Shown here in pieces: positions 18,080-25,819 of a stretch of 32,875 nucleotides of DNA. Position numbers and translations under genes: made by a program. This DNA comes from Acidobacteriota bacterium (GTDB lineage: Bacteria > Acidobacteriota > Terriglobia > Bryobacterales > Bryobacteraceae): contig JAFDVU010000070.1 in NCBI GenBank assembly GCA_018268835.1, positions 1 through 32,875 on the forward strand, read 5' to 3'. The notes beneath the pieces were generated by a model, which did not search any database, was not told the origin of the DNA, and saw only the letters and a list, made by a program, of their open reading frames with translations. How positions within the stretch are numbered: position 1 is the stretch's first letter; each line of letters starts with the position of its first letter.

Positions 18080-18565
18080 ATGTACACAGCCACACCGGGC
18101 ACTCTCACTCGCGATGAAATGGAAAGCAGGCGTCTGTTAGCCGCACAGGACCTGCAAACGGGGCTCTCGCAGTCCCAGGTTGCGCGTAAGTTCGGGGTCA
18201 GCCGTACCACGGCTTCGCGCTGGAACCGGTCGCTGGAGGTGAAAGGCGTCGATGCCCTGAAAAAGCGTCGCGCCCCGGGCCGCCCCAGCCGCCTGAACGG
18301 CGATCAACTCGCCTCTATTAAAGAAATGTACGCGGCGGGCCCGCAGGCAGCCGGGTTCGACACGGACCGCTGGACCACCGCGAAGTTCTCGGAGGCGATC
18401 CAGGCCCGTTTCGGCGTGAAGTACGATCCCGACCATGCCGGCCGCATTATGCACCGCCTCGGCCTGCGCGAACGCCGCAAAACGCGCCGCGTCACGCCGG
18501 AGTTCCTCTACACGTTCGCCAATCCCAACGCCGAAGTGCCCGACGTCAAGCAGGGTGTAGCGTAG
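18080..18565 (+). CDS. Stand-alone IS630-type winged helix-turn-helix protein
   Basis: 161 aa. Residues ~18-60 form an HTH (GLSQSQVARKFGVSRTTASRWNRSL) and residues ~65-140 a second winged-helix region (GRPSRLNGDQLASIKEMYAAG, DRWTTAKFSEAIQARFGV, HAGRIMHRLGLRER). Both match the DNA-binding half of IS630 transposases. The DDE catalytic domain is absent: the frame stops cleanly after TPEFLYTFANPNAEVPD. No terminal inverted repeats or downstream transposase fragments are present, since panC follows after 9 bp. It may be a domesticated DNA-binding protein or a decayed transposase; the intact frame and the operator-like palindrome upstream favour domestication. ATG 18080 follows GCGAG; the frame is open upstream to 17978. 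Confidence 0.8.
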   Translation: MYTATPGTLTRDEMESRRLLAAQDLQTGLSQSQVARKFGVSRTTASRWNRSLEVKGVDALKKRRAPGRPSRLNGDQLASIKEMYAAGPQAAGFDTDRWTTAKFSEAIQARFGVKYDPDHAGRIMHRLGLRERRKTRRVTPEFLYTFANPNAEVPDVKQGVA

Positions 18566-18574
18566 TCGCGGCCG

Positions 18575-19453
18575 TTAGCGGCCCGGCCGATGTTCCCGCC
18601 GACGCTGGTCCTCGCACGCCAGGTTGTCGATCAACCGCGTCTGCCCGAGCCACGCCGCGGCCACCAGCCGTACCGTCCCGCTCACTTCCGCGACCGGCTG
18701 CATCATCGCGTCCACCACTTCCAGGTACTCCACGCGCATCGCCGGTTCGCCGGCGATCACTCCGAGCGCGGCGGATTTCACCTTGGCCGCATCCCGCTCA
18801 CCGGTCACGACCGCGTTCTCCGCGGCGCGCAACGCGCGGTACAGCACCGGTGCCGCCGCGCGCTCTTCCGGAGACAGCCGCCGGTTGCGTGAACTCATGG
18901 CCAGCCCGTCCGGTTCGCGCACCGTCGGCACCGGCACGATCCGCACCGCCATGTTCAGGTCGCGCACCATCCGTTGGATGATCGCCAGTTGCTGCGCGTC
19001 CTTCTCACCGAAGTATGCCGCGTCCGGCTGCACGATGTGGAACAACTTGGCCACCACCGTTGCTACCCCGCGGAAATGCCCCGGGCGGAATTCGCCGCAC
19101 AAGTGCCGCGCCAGGTCCGGCACATCAACGAACGTGGCCATCGGCTCCGGATACATCTCCTCCACCGCCGGCGCGAAGACCGCATCGACGCTGCGCGCCG
19201 CGCAGAACTCCAGGTCCCCTTCCAGCCGCCGTGTGTAGCGTTCGTAATCGTCCTGGCGGTCGAACTGGATCGGATTCACGAACACCGTGACCACCACCGA
19301 GCCGCACTCGGTGCGCGCGCGTTCGATCAACGCGCCGTGCCCGGCGTGAAGATCCCCCATGGTCGGGACGCACCCGATGACATGCCCTTGCCGCCGCGCG
19401 ACGCCGGTGAACTCGCGCACCTGAGCGATCGTGGTGAGCAGTCGCGCGCTCAC
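18575..19453 (-). CDS. panC: Pantothenate synthetase
   Basis: 292 aa, standard length. It condenses pantoate with beta-alanine using ATP. Visible motifs are the nucleotidylyltransferase HxGH region (VPTMGDLHAGHGALIERAR), FVNPIQFD, HFRGVATVVAKLFHIVQPD, YFGEKDAQQLAIIQRMVRDL and MSSRNRRLSPEER. The GTG start (19453) overlaps the panB TGA in a GTGA arrangement, so the two are translationally coupled. It is last in the cluster. Confidence 0.96.
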   Translation of the reverse strand: MSARLLTTIAQVREFTGVARRQGHVIGCVPTMGDLHAGHGALIERARTECGSVVVTVFVNPIQFDRQDDYERYTRRLEGDLEFCAARSVDAVFAPAVEEMYPEPMATFVDVPDLARHLCGEFRPGHFRGVATVVAKLFHIVQPDAAYFGEKDAQQLAIIQRMVRDLNMAVRIVPVPTVREPDGLAMSSRNRRLSPEERAAAPVLYRALRAAENAVVTGERDAAKVKSAALGVIAGEPAMRVEYLEVVDAMMQPVAEVSGTVRLVAAAWLGQTRLIDNLACEDQRRREHRPGR

Positions 19454-20289
19454 TTCGCCAGCACTCCGTGAGCGCCCGCCGCGCCGATGGAGTGCTCCGC
19501 TTCCGGGAACGTTCCCCCGCGTACTTCGTCGATGTAATTACGCGCCGCAACCGCCATCGCGGAGCCCAACTCCGCATAGCGCTTTACGAAGCGCGGCACA
19601 AACCCCTGGTAGAGTCCGAAGGCATCGTAGCTCACCAGCACCTGCCCGTCGCAATGCGGCCCCGCGCCGATCCCGATGGTCGGGATCGACACTGCCCCGG
19701 TGACGCGCCGCGCCAGTTCCGCGGGGACGGACTCCAGCACTACCGCGAACGCTCCCGCCTCTTCGACCGCCTGAGCGCCGGCGAGCACCTGTTCGGCTTC
19801 ATCGCGCGACTTTCCCACCGCGCGAAATCCGCCCAACTGGTGCACATGCTGCGGCAGCAGTCCGAGATGTCCCATCACCGGAATCCCGGCCTCCGTCAGT
19901 GCGCGCACGATGCCCGCGCACGGCGCGCCGCCTTCCACCTTCACCGCCGCCGCGCGTCCCTCTTGCATCAGCCGCCCGGCGTTGCGGATCGCCTCCGCTG
20001 CGCTCGTGTGGTAGGTGAGGAACGGCAGGTCCGCGACCAGCAGCGCCCGTGACGCCCCCCGGGCGACGGCGCGGCAGTGGTGCACCATCATGTCGAGCGT
20101 GACCCCGATTGTCGTGTCCTCGCCCATCACCACCATCCCCAGCGAGTCGCCCACCAGCAGCACATCGACTCCCGCGCTATCGAGGATGCCGGCCATGGTG
20201 GCGTCGTACGCCGTCAGCATCGCGATCTTCCGCCTGCTGCGTTTCATTTCGTGGAGATCGGGAACCCGAACCCTGCCCTGCTTGCCCAT
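19450..20289 (-). CDS. panB: 3-methyl-2-oxobutanoate hydroxymethyltransferase
   Basis: 279 aa. It makes ketopantoate from 2-oxoisovalerate and methylene-tetrahydrofolate. Family motifs: MLTAYDATMAGILDSAGVD, the metal-site VGDSLGMVVMG, AVKVEGG, GIPVMGHLGLLPQHVHQLGG, FAVVLESVPAELARRVT and TIGIGAGPHCDGQVLV. ATG 20289 has GGGGGAAG about 6 nt upstream; the frame stays open upstream but overlaps the previous gene. It lies 4 bp after the DUF2520 gene and overlaps panC. No panD or panE was found in the window. Confidence 0.96.
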   Translation of the reverse strand: MGKQGRVRVPDLHEMKRSRRKIAMLTAYDATMAGILDSAGVDVLLVGDSLGMVVMGEDTTIGVTLDMMVHHCRAVARGASRALLVADLPFLTYHTSAAEAIRNAGRLMQEGRAAAVKVEGGAPCAGIVRALTEAGIPVMGHLGLLPQHVHQLGGFRAVGKSRDEAEQVLAGAQAVEEAGAFAVVLESVPAELARRVTGAVSIPTIGIGAGPHCDGQVLVSYDAFGLYQGFVPRFVKRYAELGSAMAVAARNYIDEVRGGTFPEAEHSIGAAGAHGVLAK

Positions 20290-20293
20290 ACTT

Positions 20294-21175
20294 CTATCTT
20301 CCCCCGAGGAGCGCCTGCCGCACAGCCTCCGCTTCCTTCTCGCCAAGCCCCCTCTGAAGGGCCATGCGCAGCGCGTGGAGTCCCGCGGCGCGATACAGCG
20401 CGGCGACCGATTCGTCACCCTCCGTGAGCGCCCGCATGTGTCCCGCGACCGTCGCCGCGTCGCCGCGCACCACCGGTCCGGTCAGTGCTCCAACCGCGCC
20501 CTGCTCCGCGACGTTTTCGACGGCGGTGCGCACCAAAGGCGCGAGCGCGCGCAGCGCTTCTTCGCGAGACACGCCCGCGCGCTCCATGAGCTGCGCGGCG
20601 CAGTCCACCAGCACCGCGACGTAGTTGCTGGCCATCACCGCGGCGGCGTGATACAGGGGACGCGTATTATCGGCGATGCGCAGCACCTGCCCCTGGAGCG
20701 CGCCCGCGATCTCCACCGCCCACGCCACGGCTTCCGGATCGCCCGACACCGCGAATGCCGCGCCGCGCAGCGCGGCCGCGCCGCGAACAGGATCGCGAAT
20801 CGTCTGCAGCGGATGGAGCGTCCCGCACCGTGCGCCCGCCGCGGCGAGCGGCGCCAGCGCCTCCGCCCCGCGGGCGCCGCACGTGTGCAGTGCCACCCGC
20901 ACCCCGCCGCCTCCGCCAGCGATTTCCGCCGCCACGGCTTCGATTGCGCGATCGCTGACCGCGACCAGCACATGCGACGCGTGCCGCGCGATTTCGCCGT
21001 AGCTGACCGCGAGCGTCTTGCCAAAGAGTGAGGCCGCGGCCCGGGCGTGCTCAAGGCCGCGGCTTGCGATGCACTCGATTCGAACGCCGCGTTCCCCCAG
21101 CGCCCACCCCATCGCCTGCGCGACTGCTCCCGCGCCGGCGATGGCAATGGCTCTGGCGCGATCCGGATCAGTCAA
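20294..21175 (-). CDS. Rossmann/DUF2520 reductase-like protein, candidate ketopantoate reductase
   Basis: About 293 aa. The N-terminal Rossmann fold has the dinucleotide motif AIAIAGAGAVAQAMGWAL. The C-terminal all-alpha part is DUF2520, including LYHAAAVMASNYVAVLVDCA, TAVENVAEQGAVGALTGPVVRGDAATVAGH and GTLHPLQTI. The fold is that of 6-phosphogluconate-dehydrogenase-like reductases such as ketopantoate reductase. It lies directly upstream of panB-panC, in the place where panE would be expected. I recall that the non-orthologous ketopantoate reductase PanG may belong to this family, but could not check. The start is TTG at 21175, just before the Rossmann strand and overlapping the upstream stop by 8 bp; the longer frame to 21262 adds Arg-rich sequence unlike the family. 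Confidence 0.8.
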   Translation of the reverse strand: MTDPDRARAIAIAGAGAVAQAMGWALGERGVRIECIASRGLEHARAAASLFGKTLAVSYGEIARHASHVLVAVSDRAIEAVAAEIAGGGGGVRVALHTCGARGAEALAPLAAAGARCGTLHPLQTIRDPVRGAAALRGAAFAVSGDPEAVAWAVEIAGALQGQVLRIADNTRPLYHAAAVMASNYVAVLVDCAAQLMERAGVSREEALRALAPLVRTAVENVAEQGAVGALTGPVVRGDAATVAGHMRALTEGDESVAALYRAAGLHALRMALQRGLGEKEAEAVRQALLGGR

Positions 21176-22463
21176 CCCAGGTCTCGAACGGCGCCTTCGG
21201 CATCTTGTGGCCCCAGGCTTCCGGTCCCCAGCAGCGCGTACCCACCAGCGGCTCGGTAGCACTGGTGTTAACCAGGCGCACGCCGGTGCCGTTCTTGGCC
21301 GCGTCGTAGGGGATGACGAACTCGTCGTGCAGCGGTTCGCCCAGACGAATGCCCGACTTCACCTCCACCGGATGGTTGCCGATCTTTCCCTGCCCATGGC
21401 TGAAGTGGATGATGCACAACGCCGCCGGTCCGGTCAGCACCGTTTCGGCGCCGGGCGCCAACTCAAACTGCCGCAGGCTGAACAGTTCGTCTCCGTTGGG
21501 TTTACCGTACACCCGCCACTCGTCGCGGAAACCGCCGTGGCTCACTTCCCGGTCCACAATCGGGAGCAGGAAGTGCTTCTCCACGATGTGCGGATCCATG
21601 TTGCGCCGCATGTCGATGTCCGCCACCAGGCGCTGCACGCGGTCCTCCCCTTCCAGTCCCTCCGGCAGGTGGCGGAAAAGCAGTTCCTGCCCCAGGAACA
21701 CCTCGCCGTCCGGACACAGCACGTGGCTCTGGTAGAACCGGAAGTCGTCACGGTCCCGCTGCGGCTCCTCCGTGTTCACGGCGGCCGGTCCGTGCAGGAT
21801 CCGGGTCGGGGTGAAGAAGCCGGTGCCCATCCGGATCAGCAGGTTGCGTGCGTGGCTGCGCAGATGGTTGTCCCTGCCGGCGATGAAGTCGCGCACGGCA
21901 TCGGCCATCATTTCCTCGGTGAAGTAGTGCATCAGCCCGACCGAGGTGTGACAATCGTTCCGGTAGCGCTTATTGCGCCAGGGGTTGAAGTTGTACGCTT
22001 CGGGCTTCCACGGATGCATATGGTGTCCGAGCGGGTACAGGTTGTCGAACTCCTTGTTATAGAAACCTGTCCCGCCCAGGGTCCGGTAGAGCGGACCGAC
22101 CATGAACGCGGGCGCGCCGTGCACCGCCGCATCCATCGGGATCAGGAACCCGTCCGGGTGATGGAAGTGGCACAGACCTTCGCCGTGGATTCCGTTGCCG
22201 GTGTCGGCCAGAATCGCGCTGCCGTTCCACCTCTCATCGATGGCCCATCCGTTGGGACCCTCGGGGAAGTAATCCGAATCCACCAGTTCCAGGTTCTTGC
22301 CGGGAAGGCAGAACTTGCGTCCCACGAAACTCGGAAAGCAGCGAAGTACGCCCCCGCCGGCTTCGGCCGCGGTCTGCACCGAATCCGCCGCGCCTTCCTC
22401 GACGATCGGCAGGTCTGAGCGGTAAAGTTTGACTGTAAGAGCCGTTCTTGTCTTGGTACTCAT
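21168..22463 (-). CDS. Conserved-looking 431-aa protein of unknown function, His-rich
   Basis: I do not recognise this family. It has no signal peptide or membrane segment. It is rich in His and aromatics in clusters that could bind metal: GLCHFHHPDGFLIPMDAAVHG (~118-138), PLGHHMHPWKPEAYNFNPW (~167-185), NDCHTSVGLMHYF (~193), and CIIHFSHGQGKIGNH (~353-367). Repeated short HxH-type motifs with beta-rich spacing would fit a bicupin metalloenzyme, but this is a guess. ATG 22463 follows GAGGA. It is the first gene of the pan cluster, overlapping the DUF2520 gene by 8 bp, and a LacI-type operator lies 74 bp upstream. Confidence 0.75.
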   Translation of the reverse strand: MSTKTRTALTVKLYRSDLPIVEEGAADSVQTAAEAGGGVLRCFPSFVGRKFCLPGKNLELVDSDYFPEGPNGWAIDERWNGSAILADTGNGIHGEGLCHFHHPDGFLIPMDAAVHGAPAFMVGPLYRTLGGTGFYNKEFDNLYPLGHHMHPWKPEAYNFNPWRNKRYRNDCHTSVGLMHYFTEEMMADAVRDFIAGRDNHLRSHARNLLIRMGTGFFTPTRILHGPAAVNTEEPQRDRDDFRFYQSHVLCPDGEVFLGQELLFRHLPEGLEGEDRVQRLVADIDMRRNMDPHIVEKHFLLPIVDREVSHGGFRDEWRVYGKPNGDELFSLRQFELAPGAETVLTGPAALCIIHFSHGQGKIGNHPVEVKSGIRLGEPLHDEFVIPYDAAKNGTGVRLVNTSATEPLVGTRCWGPEAWGHKMPKAPFETWVD

Positions 22464-22536
22464 TCCATCCTCTTCGGCTTGCCCACGGCCGTATCTGTCA
22501 CAATGATCCGCGTTGGGGCGAAAGTCAAGTCAATCG

Positions 22537-22550
22537 TTGATACGTTTCAA
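22537..22550. promoter_or_regulatory. LacI-type operator, site 1
   Basis: TTGATACGTTTCAA is a near-perfect 14-bp palindrome (one mismatched pair) with the central CG typical of LacI-family operators. It sits between the 431-aa protein gene (minus) and the cytochrome-HhH gene (plus). The same 14 bases recur at 24246-24259. Confidence 0.65.
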
Positions 22551-22577
22551 ACTTCCACAATATCGCATAATGGGTCC

Positions 22578-23036
22578 ATGCTCCGCGCCGCGATTCTATC
22601 TTGTCTCCTGTTCGCCGCCACCCTCCCGGTGCCCGCCCAGGACAAACTCCCCGACGGCCCCGGCAAAGCAGTCCTGCTGAAGACCTGCAAGAGTTGCCAT
22701 CCGCCGGAGACCGTGGCCACAAAACGGCACACCCGCGATGAATGGGAGAAGGTCATCGAAAAGATGATCGATACCGGCGCTACCGGTACCGACGAAGAGT
22801 TCGACCGGATCGTGGACTACCTGGCCCGCGCCTTCCCCAAACTCGACAAGGTCAACGTCAACCAGGCGCCGGCCGAGGATCTTGCCGCCACGCTCGCGCT
22901 GCCCTATCCTTCGGCCCAGGCTCTGGTCAACTGGCGCGGCAAAAACGGCCCCTACCGCACGCTGGACGACCTCAAGAAAGTGCCCGGTGTGGACGGCGCC
23001 AAACTCGACGCCGCTCGCGACAAAGTACTCTTCTGA
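22578..23036 (+). CDS. Exported monoheme cytochrome c fused to a ComEA-like helix-hairpin-helix domain
   Basis: 152 aa. Signal peptide MLRAAILSCLLFAATLPVPAQ is followed by a single heme motif CKSCH (residues 37-41) in a short cytochrome-c-like helical domain (TRDEWEKVIEKMIDTGATG), then an HhH domain from ~90 (VNVNQAPAEDLAATLALPY, LVNWRGKNGPYRTLDDLKKV, VDGAKLDAARDKVLF). HhH domains normally bind DNA without sequence specificity, as in competence protein ComEA, or mediate protein contacts. A heme and an HhH in one exported protein is unusual. The operator upstream and the propeller operon nearby suggest it accepts electrons from the propeller enzymes. CATAAT (22566-22571) lies just upstream, so the mRNA may be nearly leaderless. 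Confidence 0.85.
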   Translation: MLRAAILSCLLFAATLPVPAQDKLPDGPGKAVLLKTCKSCHPPETVATKRHTRDEWEKVIEKMIDTGATGTDEEFDRIVDYLARAFPKLDKVNVNQAPAEDLAATLALPYPSAQALVNWRGKNGPYRTLDDLKKVPGVDGAKLDAARDKVLF

Positions 23037-23119
23037 GCGCTGACCGCGCGGCCGGGCTCCTCCGGCTCAGGAGTCGCGCGTTATTGAGAAGTGCCCCTCC
23101 GTGGTCCTCCCTCAACCCG

Positions 23120-24151
23120 CTAAAGCCCCTCGACCTCCGGCGCTTCCCGAGTCACGACGCGATATTCCACTTCCACGCGCGTCCGTGCCGGGATCCAGCG
23201 GTAGCACGGCACGCCGAACATTTTTCCGCGATCGATCATCCGCCGCCGCGTCTCCGCCATCGGCGATACCCCGAACTCCATGCCGCGCGTGATCGCGCGC
23301 CCGTTCCACGGTGCGTGCGTGCGGCTCAGGTTCTCTTCCCAGATCGCCAGCCACGGGAAATCCGCGCTCTTCCACACGTACCCGAACAACAGCCGCGAGG
23401 CGGGCGACCACGCCGCGAAGTAGGCCTCCTCGCGACCCTGATCCATCATGTGCGTGGTGAAGGCGCTCGACCGCGGCGCGTCCGTGAACACGCGCAGGTC
23501 CGCCTCTCCGCCCCCGATGCGCGGCGCCATCGGCCAGTCGAACTCCGTGTCCGGCGCCAGGTAATCGTGCGCTCCGAACGCGCCCTCGAACGTCTTCGAC
23601 CGCGTTGCGGATGCCAGGAACCGCGTCGCCCCCTTGGCCAGGAACGGCGGCCCCAGCGTGACGTGGTGCGTCCAGGCGATCGGCCGGTCGGTTGCCGATC
23701 CGTTCTCCACCGCCTCGCGAATGCGCACGGTCTCACCATCCAGGGAAATGCGGCGGTCGAAACGCAACCCGGCCAGCGGCAGGGTGACGTCCATTACCAG
23801 ACCATCGCCCTCGGCTTCGATCGCATAAGCGTTCACGCTCGATTCGCCGTGCACCCCGAGTCCCGCCGCCGCTTCTTCCTCCGACGGTCCGCCGAAAACG
23901 TCCAGGCACAGGTTGTGTCCCATGATGCCGCTCAGCAGTTTCGCCTCGATCCCGTCGCCGTACGGATTTCCCGGTCCCGGGCGAAACGCCGAAGGCTCGA
24001 TCGAGGGCCACGGCGGCACCCACAACGGGTTCACTCCGCATGGCTTATGAAAGATTTCCGCGATGTGTCCGCCTTCGGCGAGCACCGTCACCCGCAGGCG
24101 GTCGTTCTCGATGGACGCGGCGCGGCGTCCCTGAAACGTCGTCTCCGTCAT
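23120..24151 (-). CDS. Galactose-mutarotase-like (aldose 1-epimerase fold) protein
   Basis: 343 aa, no signal peptide. The sequence pattern is that of the galactose mutarotase-like beta-sandwich: IENDRLRVTVLAEGGHIAEIFHK near the start, then IMGHNLCLDVFGGPSEEE, AWTHHVTLGPPFL, and a late WLAIWEENLSRTHAPWNGRAITRGMEFGVSP. Tandem His (WTHH) and the WNGRAITRGMEFGVSP segment recur in acidobacterial and planctomycete mutarotase-like proteins as I recall. Relatives interconvert sugar anomers or bind oligosaccharides. ATG 24151 follows AGGAGG. It is divergent from the propeller operon with operator site 2 in the shared region, so it may be co-regulated. Exact substrate unknown. Confidence 0.7.
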   Translation of the reverse strand: MTETTFQGRRAASIENDRLRVTVLAEGGHIAEIFHKPCGVNPLWVPPWPSIEPSAFRPGPGNPYGDGIEAKLLSGIMGHNLCLDVFGGPSEEEAAAGLGVHGESSVNAYAIEAEGDGLVMDVTLPLAGLRFDRRISLDGETVRIREAVENGSATDRPIAWTHHVTLGPPFLAKGATRFLASATRSKTFEGAFGAHDYLAPDTEFDWPMAPRIGGGEADLRVFTDAPRSSAFTTHMMDQGREEAYFAAWSPASRLLFGYVWKSADFPWLAIWEENLSRTHAPWNGRAITRGMEFGVSPMAETRRRMIDRGKMFGVPCYRWIPARTRVEVEYRVVTREAPEVEGL

Positions 24152-24226
24152 ACGCCTCCTGAAACCGAACCATACCACGCCGGCCCCAGTGGCAGCGGCG
24201 GCGATCTCGCGCCCTCATATTCCCGG

Positions 24227-24255
24227 TTGACAGACTCCGCCGGCCTTGATACGTT
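24227..24255 (+). promoter_or_regulatory. Promoter of the propeller operon
   Basis: A perfect TTGACA (24227-24232) lies 17 bp from TACGTT (24250-24255), a poor -10 that is embedded in operator site 2. The predicted start at about 24262 leaves a leader of roughly four bases before the ATG at 24266, and no ribosome-binding site is present, so translation is probably leaderless. Confidence 0.55.
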
Positions 24256-24260
24256 TCAAG
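24245..24260. promoter_or_regulatory. LacI-type operator, site 2
   Basis: CTTGATACGTTTCAAG repeats site 1 exactly over 14 bp and extends the symmetry by one pair to 16 bp. It covers the -10 of the propeller-operon promoter, the position expected for repression by blocking polymerase. Confidence 0.75.
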
Positions 24261-24265
24261 ACTGC

Positions 24266-25804
24266 ATGCGAAAACGCGACCTTGTCGTGGCGATTCTCGC
24301 CGGTTGCGCTGTGCTTCCCGCAGCGGACTGGCTCACCGACGGCGGCAACCCGCAGCGGAACGGATGGCAGAAGGACGAAAAAATCCTCAGCACCGCATCC
24401 GCTCCCGGCATGAAGTTGCTGTGGAAACTCCAACTCCCCAACGAAGTCCGCGAACTCCACGCACTCTTTCCCCCGCTCATCATCGGCGCCGTCGATGTGA
24501 ACGGCGCCCCGCGCGAAGTCGCGATTGTCTCCAACATCAACGACAACCTCTACGGCATCGACGTCGCCAAGGGCGAGGTTCTCTGGAAGCGTCACTGGGA
24601 CAGCACGTGGACTCCGCCGGCGAACGCGCGCCCCGGCGGTCCGCTGTGTCCCGGCGGACAGACCGCGACACCCGTGGTCGGCCCCGGCAACGCGCCCGGC
24701 AAGTACACCGTCTACGCCATCGGCTGGGATGGTCGCATGCACCAGGTGAACGCTGCCGACGGCCAGGATCTCGCGCCGCCCGTCAAGTTTCTGCCGCCCA
24801 ACGGCAAGCCCTACTCGCTCAACCTCTTTAACAACGTGCTCTACACCACCACCGCGCAGGGCTGCGGCGGCAATCCCAACCGCGTATACACCATGGATCT
24901 CGGCGACCCCGCCCACACGGTTCACTACTTCGGCACCACCGGGGGAAGCTGGGGACGCAGCGGACCCGCGGTGGACTCGAACGGCGTGGCCTACGCGCCC
25001 ACCGGCGACGGCGAATTCGACCCCTCCCGCAACCGCTGGGCGGAGGCCATAGTCGCGGTCAACAAAGACGGCTCAATCAAGGACTACTTCTCCCCCACCA
25101 ACGCGCACTGGATGTGGAAGATGGACCTGGACATGCAGGTTACTCCCACGCTCTTCGATTTCAAGGGACGCCACCTGCTGGCCACCTCCAGCAAGGAGTG
25201 CCGCATCTTCCTGCTCGACCGCGACGACATGGGGGGCGGCGACCATCGCACGCCGCTCGTCCGCACCACCTGGATGTGCAACGAGGAGGTCAACTTCGCC
25301 GCCGCCGGCGCGTGGGGCAGCATGGCCACGTGGCAGGACGCGAAGGGCACGCGCTGGCTGCTCAGCCCTATCTGGGGTCCGCCGCATCCGGATTTCAAAG
25401 TGCCCGTCTCCTATGGTCCGGTAGTGCACGGCGCCATCGTCGCCTGGAAGGTCGAAGAGCGCAACGGCAAGATCACGATGACGCCCGCGTGGATGTCGCG
25501 CGACATGGACCAGGCCGAACCGCCGGTGATCGCAAACGGCGTGGTCTTCGCCTACGGTAACGGCGAATCCAGCGTGCAGGCAACGCCCGAACTCGGGCTC
25601 GGCGCCAACTCCAGCGCCCGCCGTATCGCCAACTCCACACACGCCGTGATCTACGCGCTCGACGCCGAAACCGGCAAGGAACTGTGGAACTCGGGCGGCG
25701 ACATCAAGTCCTTCGCGCATTTCACCGGACTCTCCGTCGCCAACGGCCGGGTCTACCTGGGCACGTTCGATAACGTGCTCTACTGCTTCGGAATTGCACA
25801 CTGA
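24266..25804 (+). CDS. Exported PQQ-binding-like beta-propeller protein, paralog 1
   Basis: 512 aa with an N-terminal signal sequence (LVVAILAGCAVLPAA) and then WLTDGGNPQRNGWQ, the opening of quinoprotein-like propellers. Blade motifs include LYGIDVAKGEVLWKRHW, VYAIGWDGRMHQVNAADG, VIYALDAETGKELWNSGG and VYLGTFDNVLYCFG. Conserved Cys-containing loops (QGCGGN, WMCNEE) are present, but not the vicinal Cys-Cys of methanol-type dehydrogenases, so whether it binds PQQ is open. It opens a five-gene plus-strand run (24266-30395) of sugar-processing genes. A periplasmic sugar dehydrogenase is the favoured role, by inference. The start is the first ATG after the promoter, 5 bp past the operator. Confidence 0.82.
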   Translation: MRKRDLVVAILAGCAVLPAADWLTDGGNPQRNGWQKDEKILSTASAPGMKLLWKLQLPNEVRELHALFPPLIIGAVDVNGAPREVAIVSNINDNLYGIDVAKGEVLWKRHWDSTWTPPANARPGGPLCPGGQTATPVVGPGNAPGKYTVYAIGWDGRMHQVNAADGQDLAPPVKFLPPNGKPYSLNLFNNVLYTTTAQGCGGNPNRVYTMDLGDPAHTVHYFGTTGGSWGRSGPAVDSNGVAYAPTGDGEFDPSRNRWAEAIVAVNKDGSIKDYFSPTNAHWMWKMDLDMQVTPTLFDFKGRHLLATSSKECRIFLLDRDDMGGGDHRTPLVRTTWMCNEEVNFAAAGAWGSMATWQDAKGTRWLLSPIWGPPHPDFKVPVSYGPVVHGAIVAWKVEERNGKITMTPAWMSRDMDQAEPPVIANGVVFAYGNGESSVQATPELGLGANSSARRIANSTHAVIYALDAETGKELWNSGGDIKSFAHFTGLSVANGRVYLGTFDNVLYCFGIAH

Positions 25805-25819
25805 CACGGGAGGTCGACG

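Noticed and set aside
18080..18565. The HTH gene as part of a complete insertion sequence
   Set aside because: No DDE domain, no terminal inverted repeats and no target duplication are visible; panC ends 9 bp away.
22742..25804. A 1020-codon plus-strand frame running from inside the cytochrome-HhH gene into the first propeller
   Set aside because: Its first half is out of frame with the cytochrome gene and low-complexity Arg/Pro/Ala; only the part from 24266 is real, which has its own promoter, start and signal sequence.
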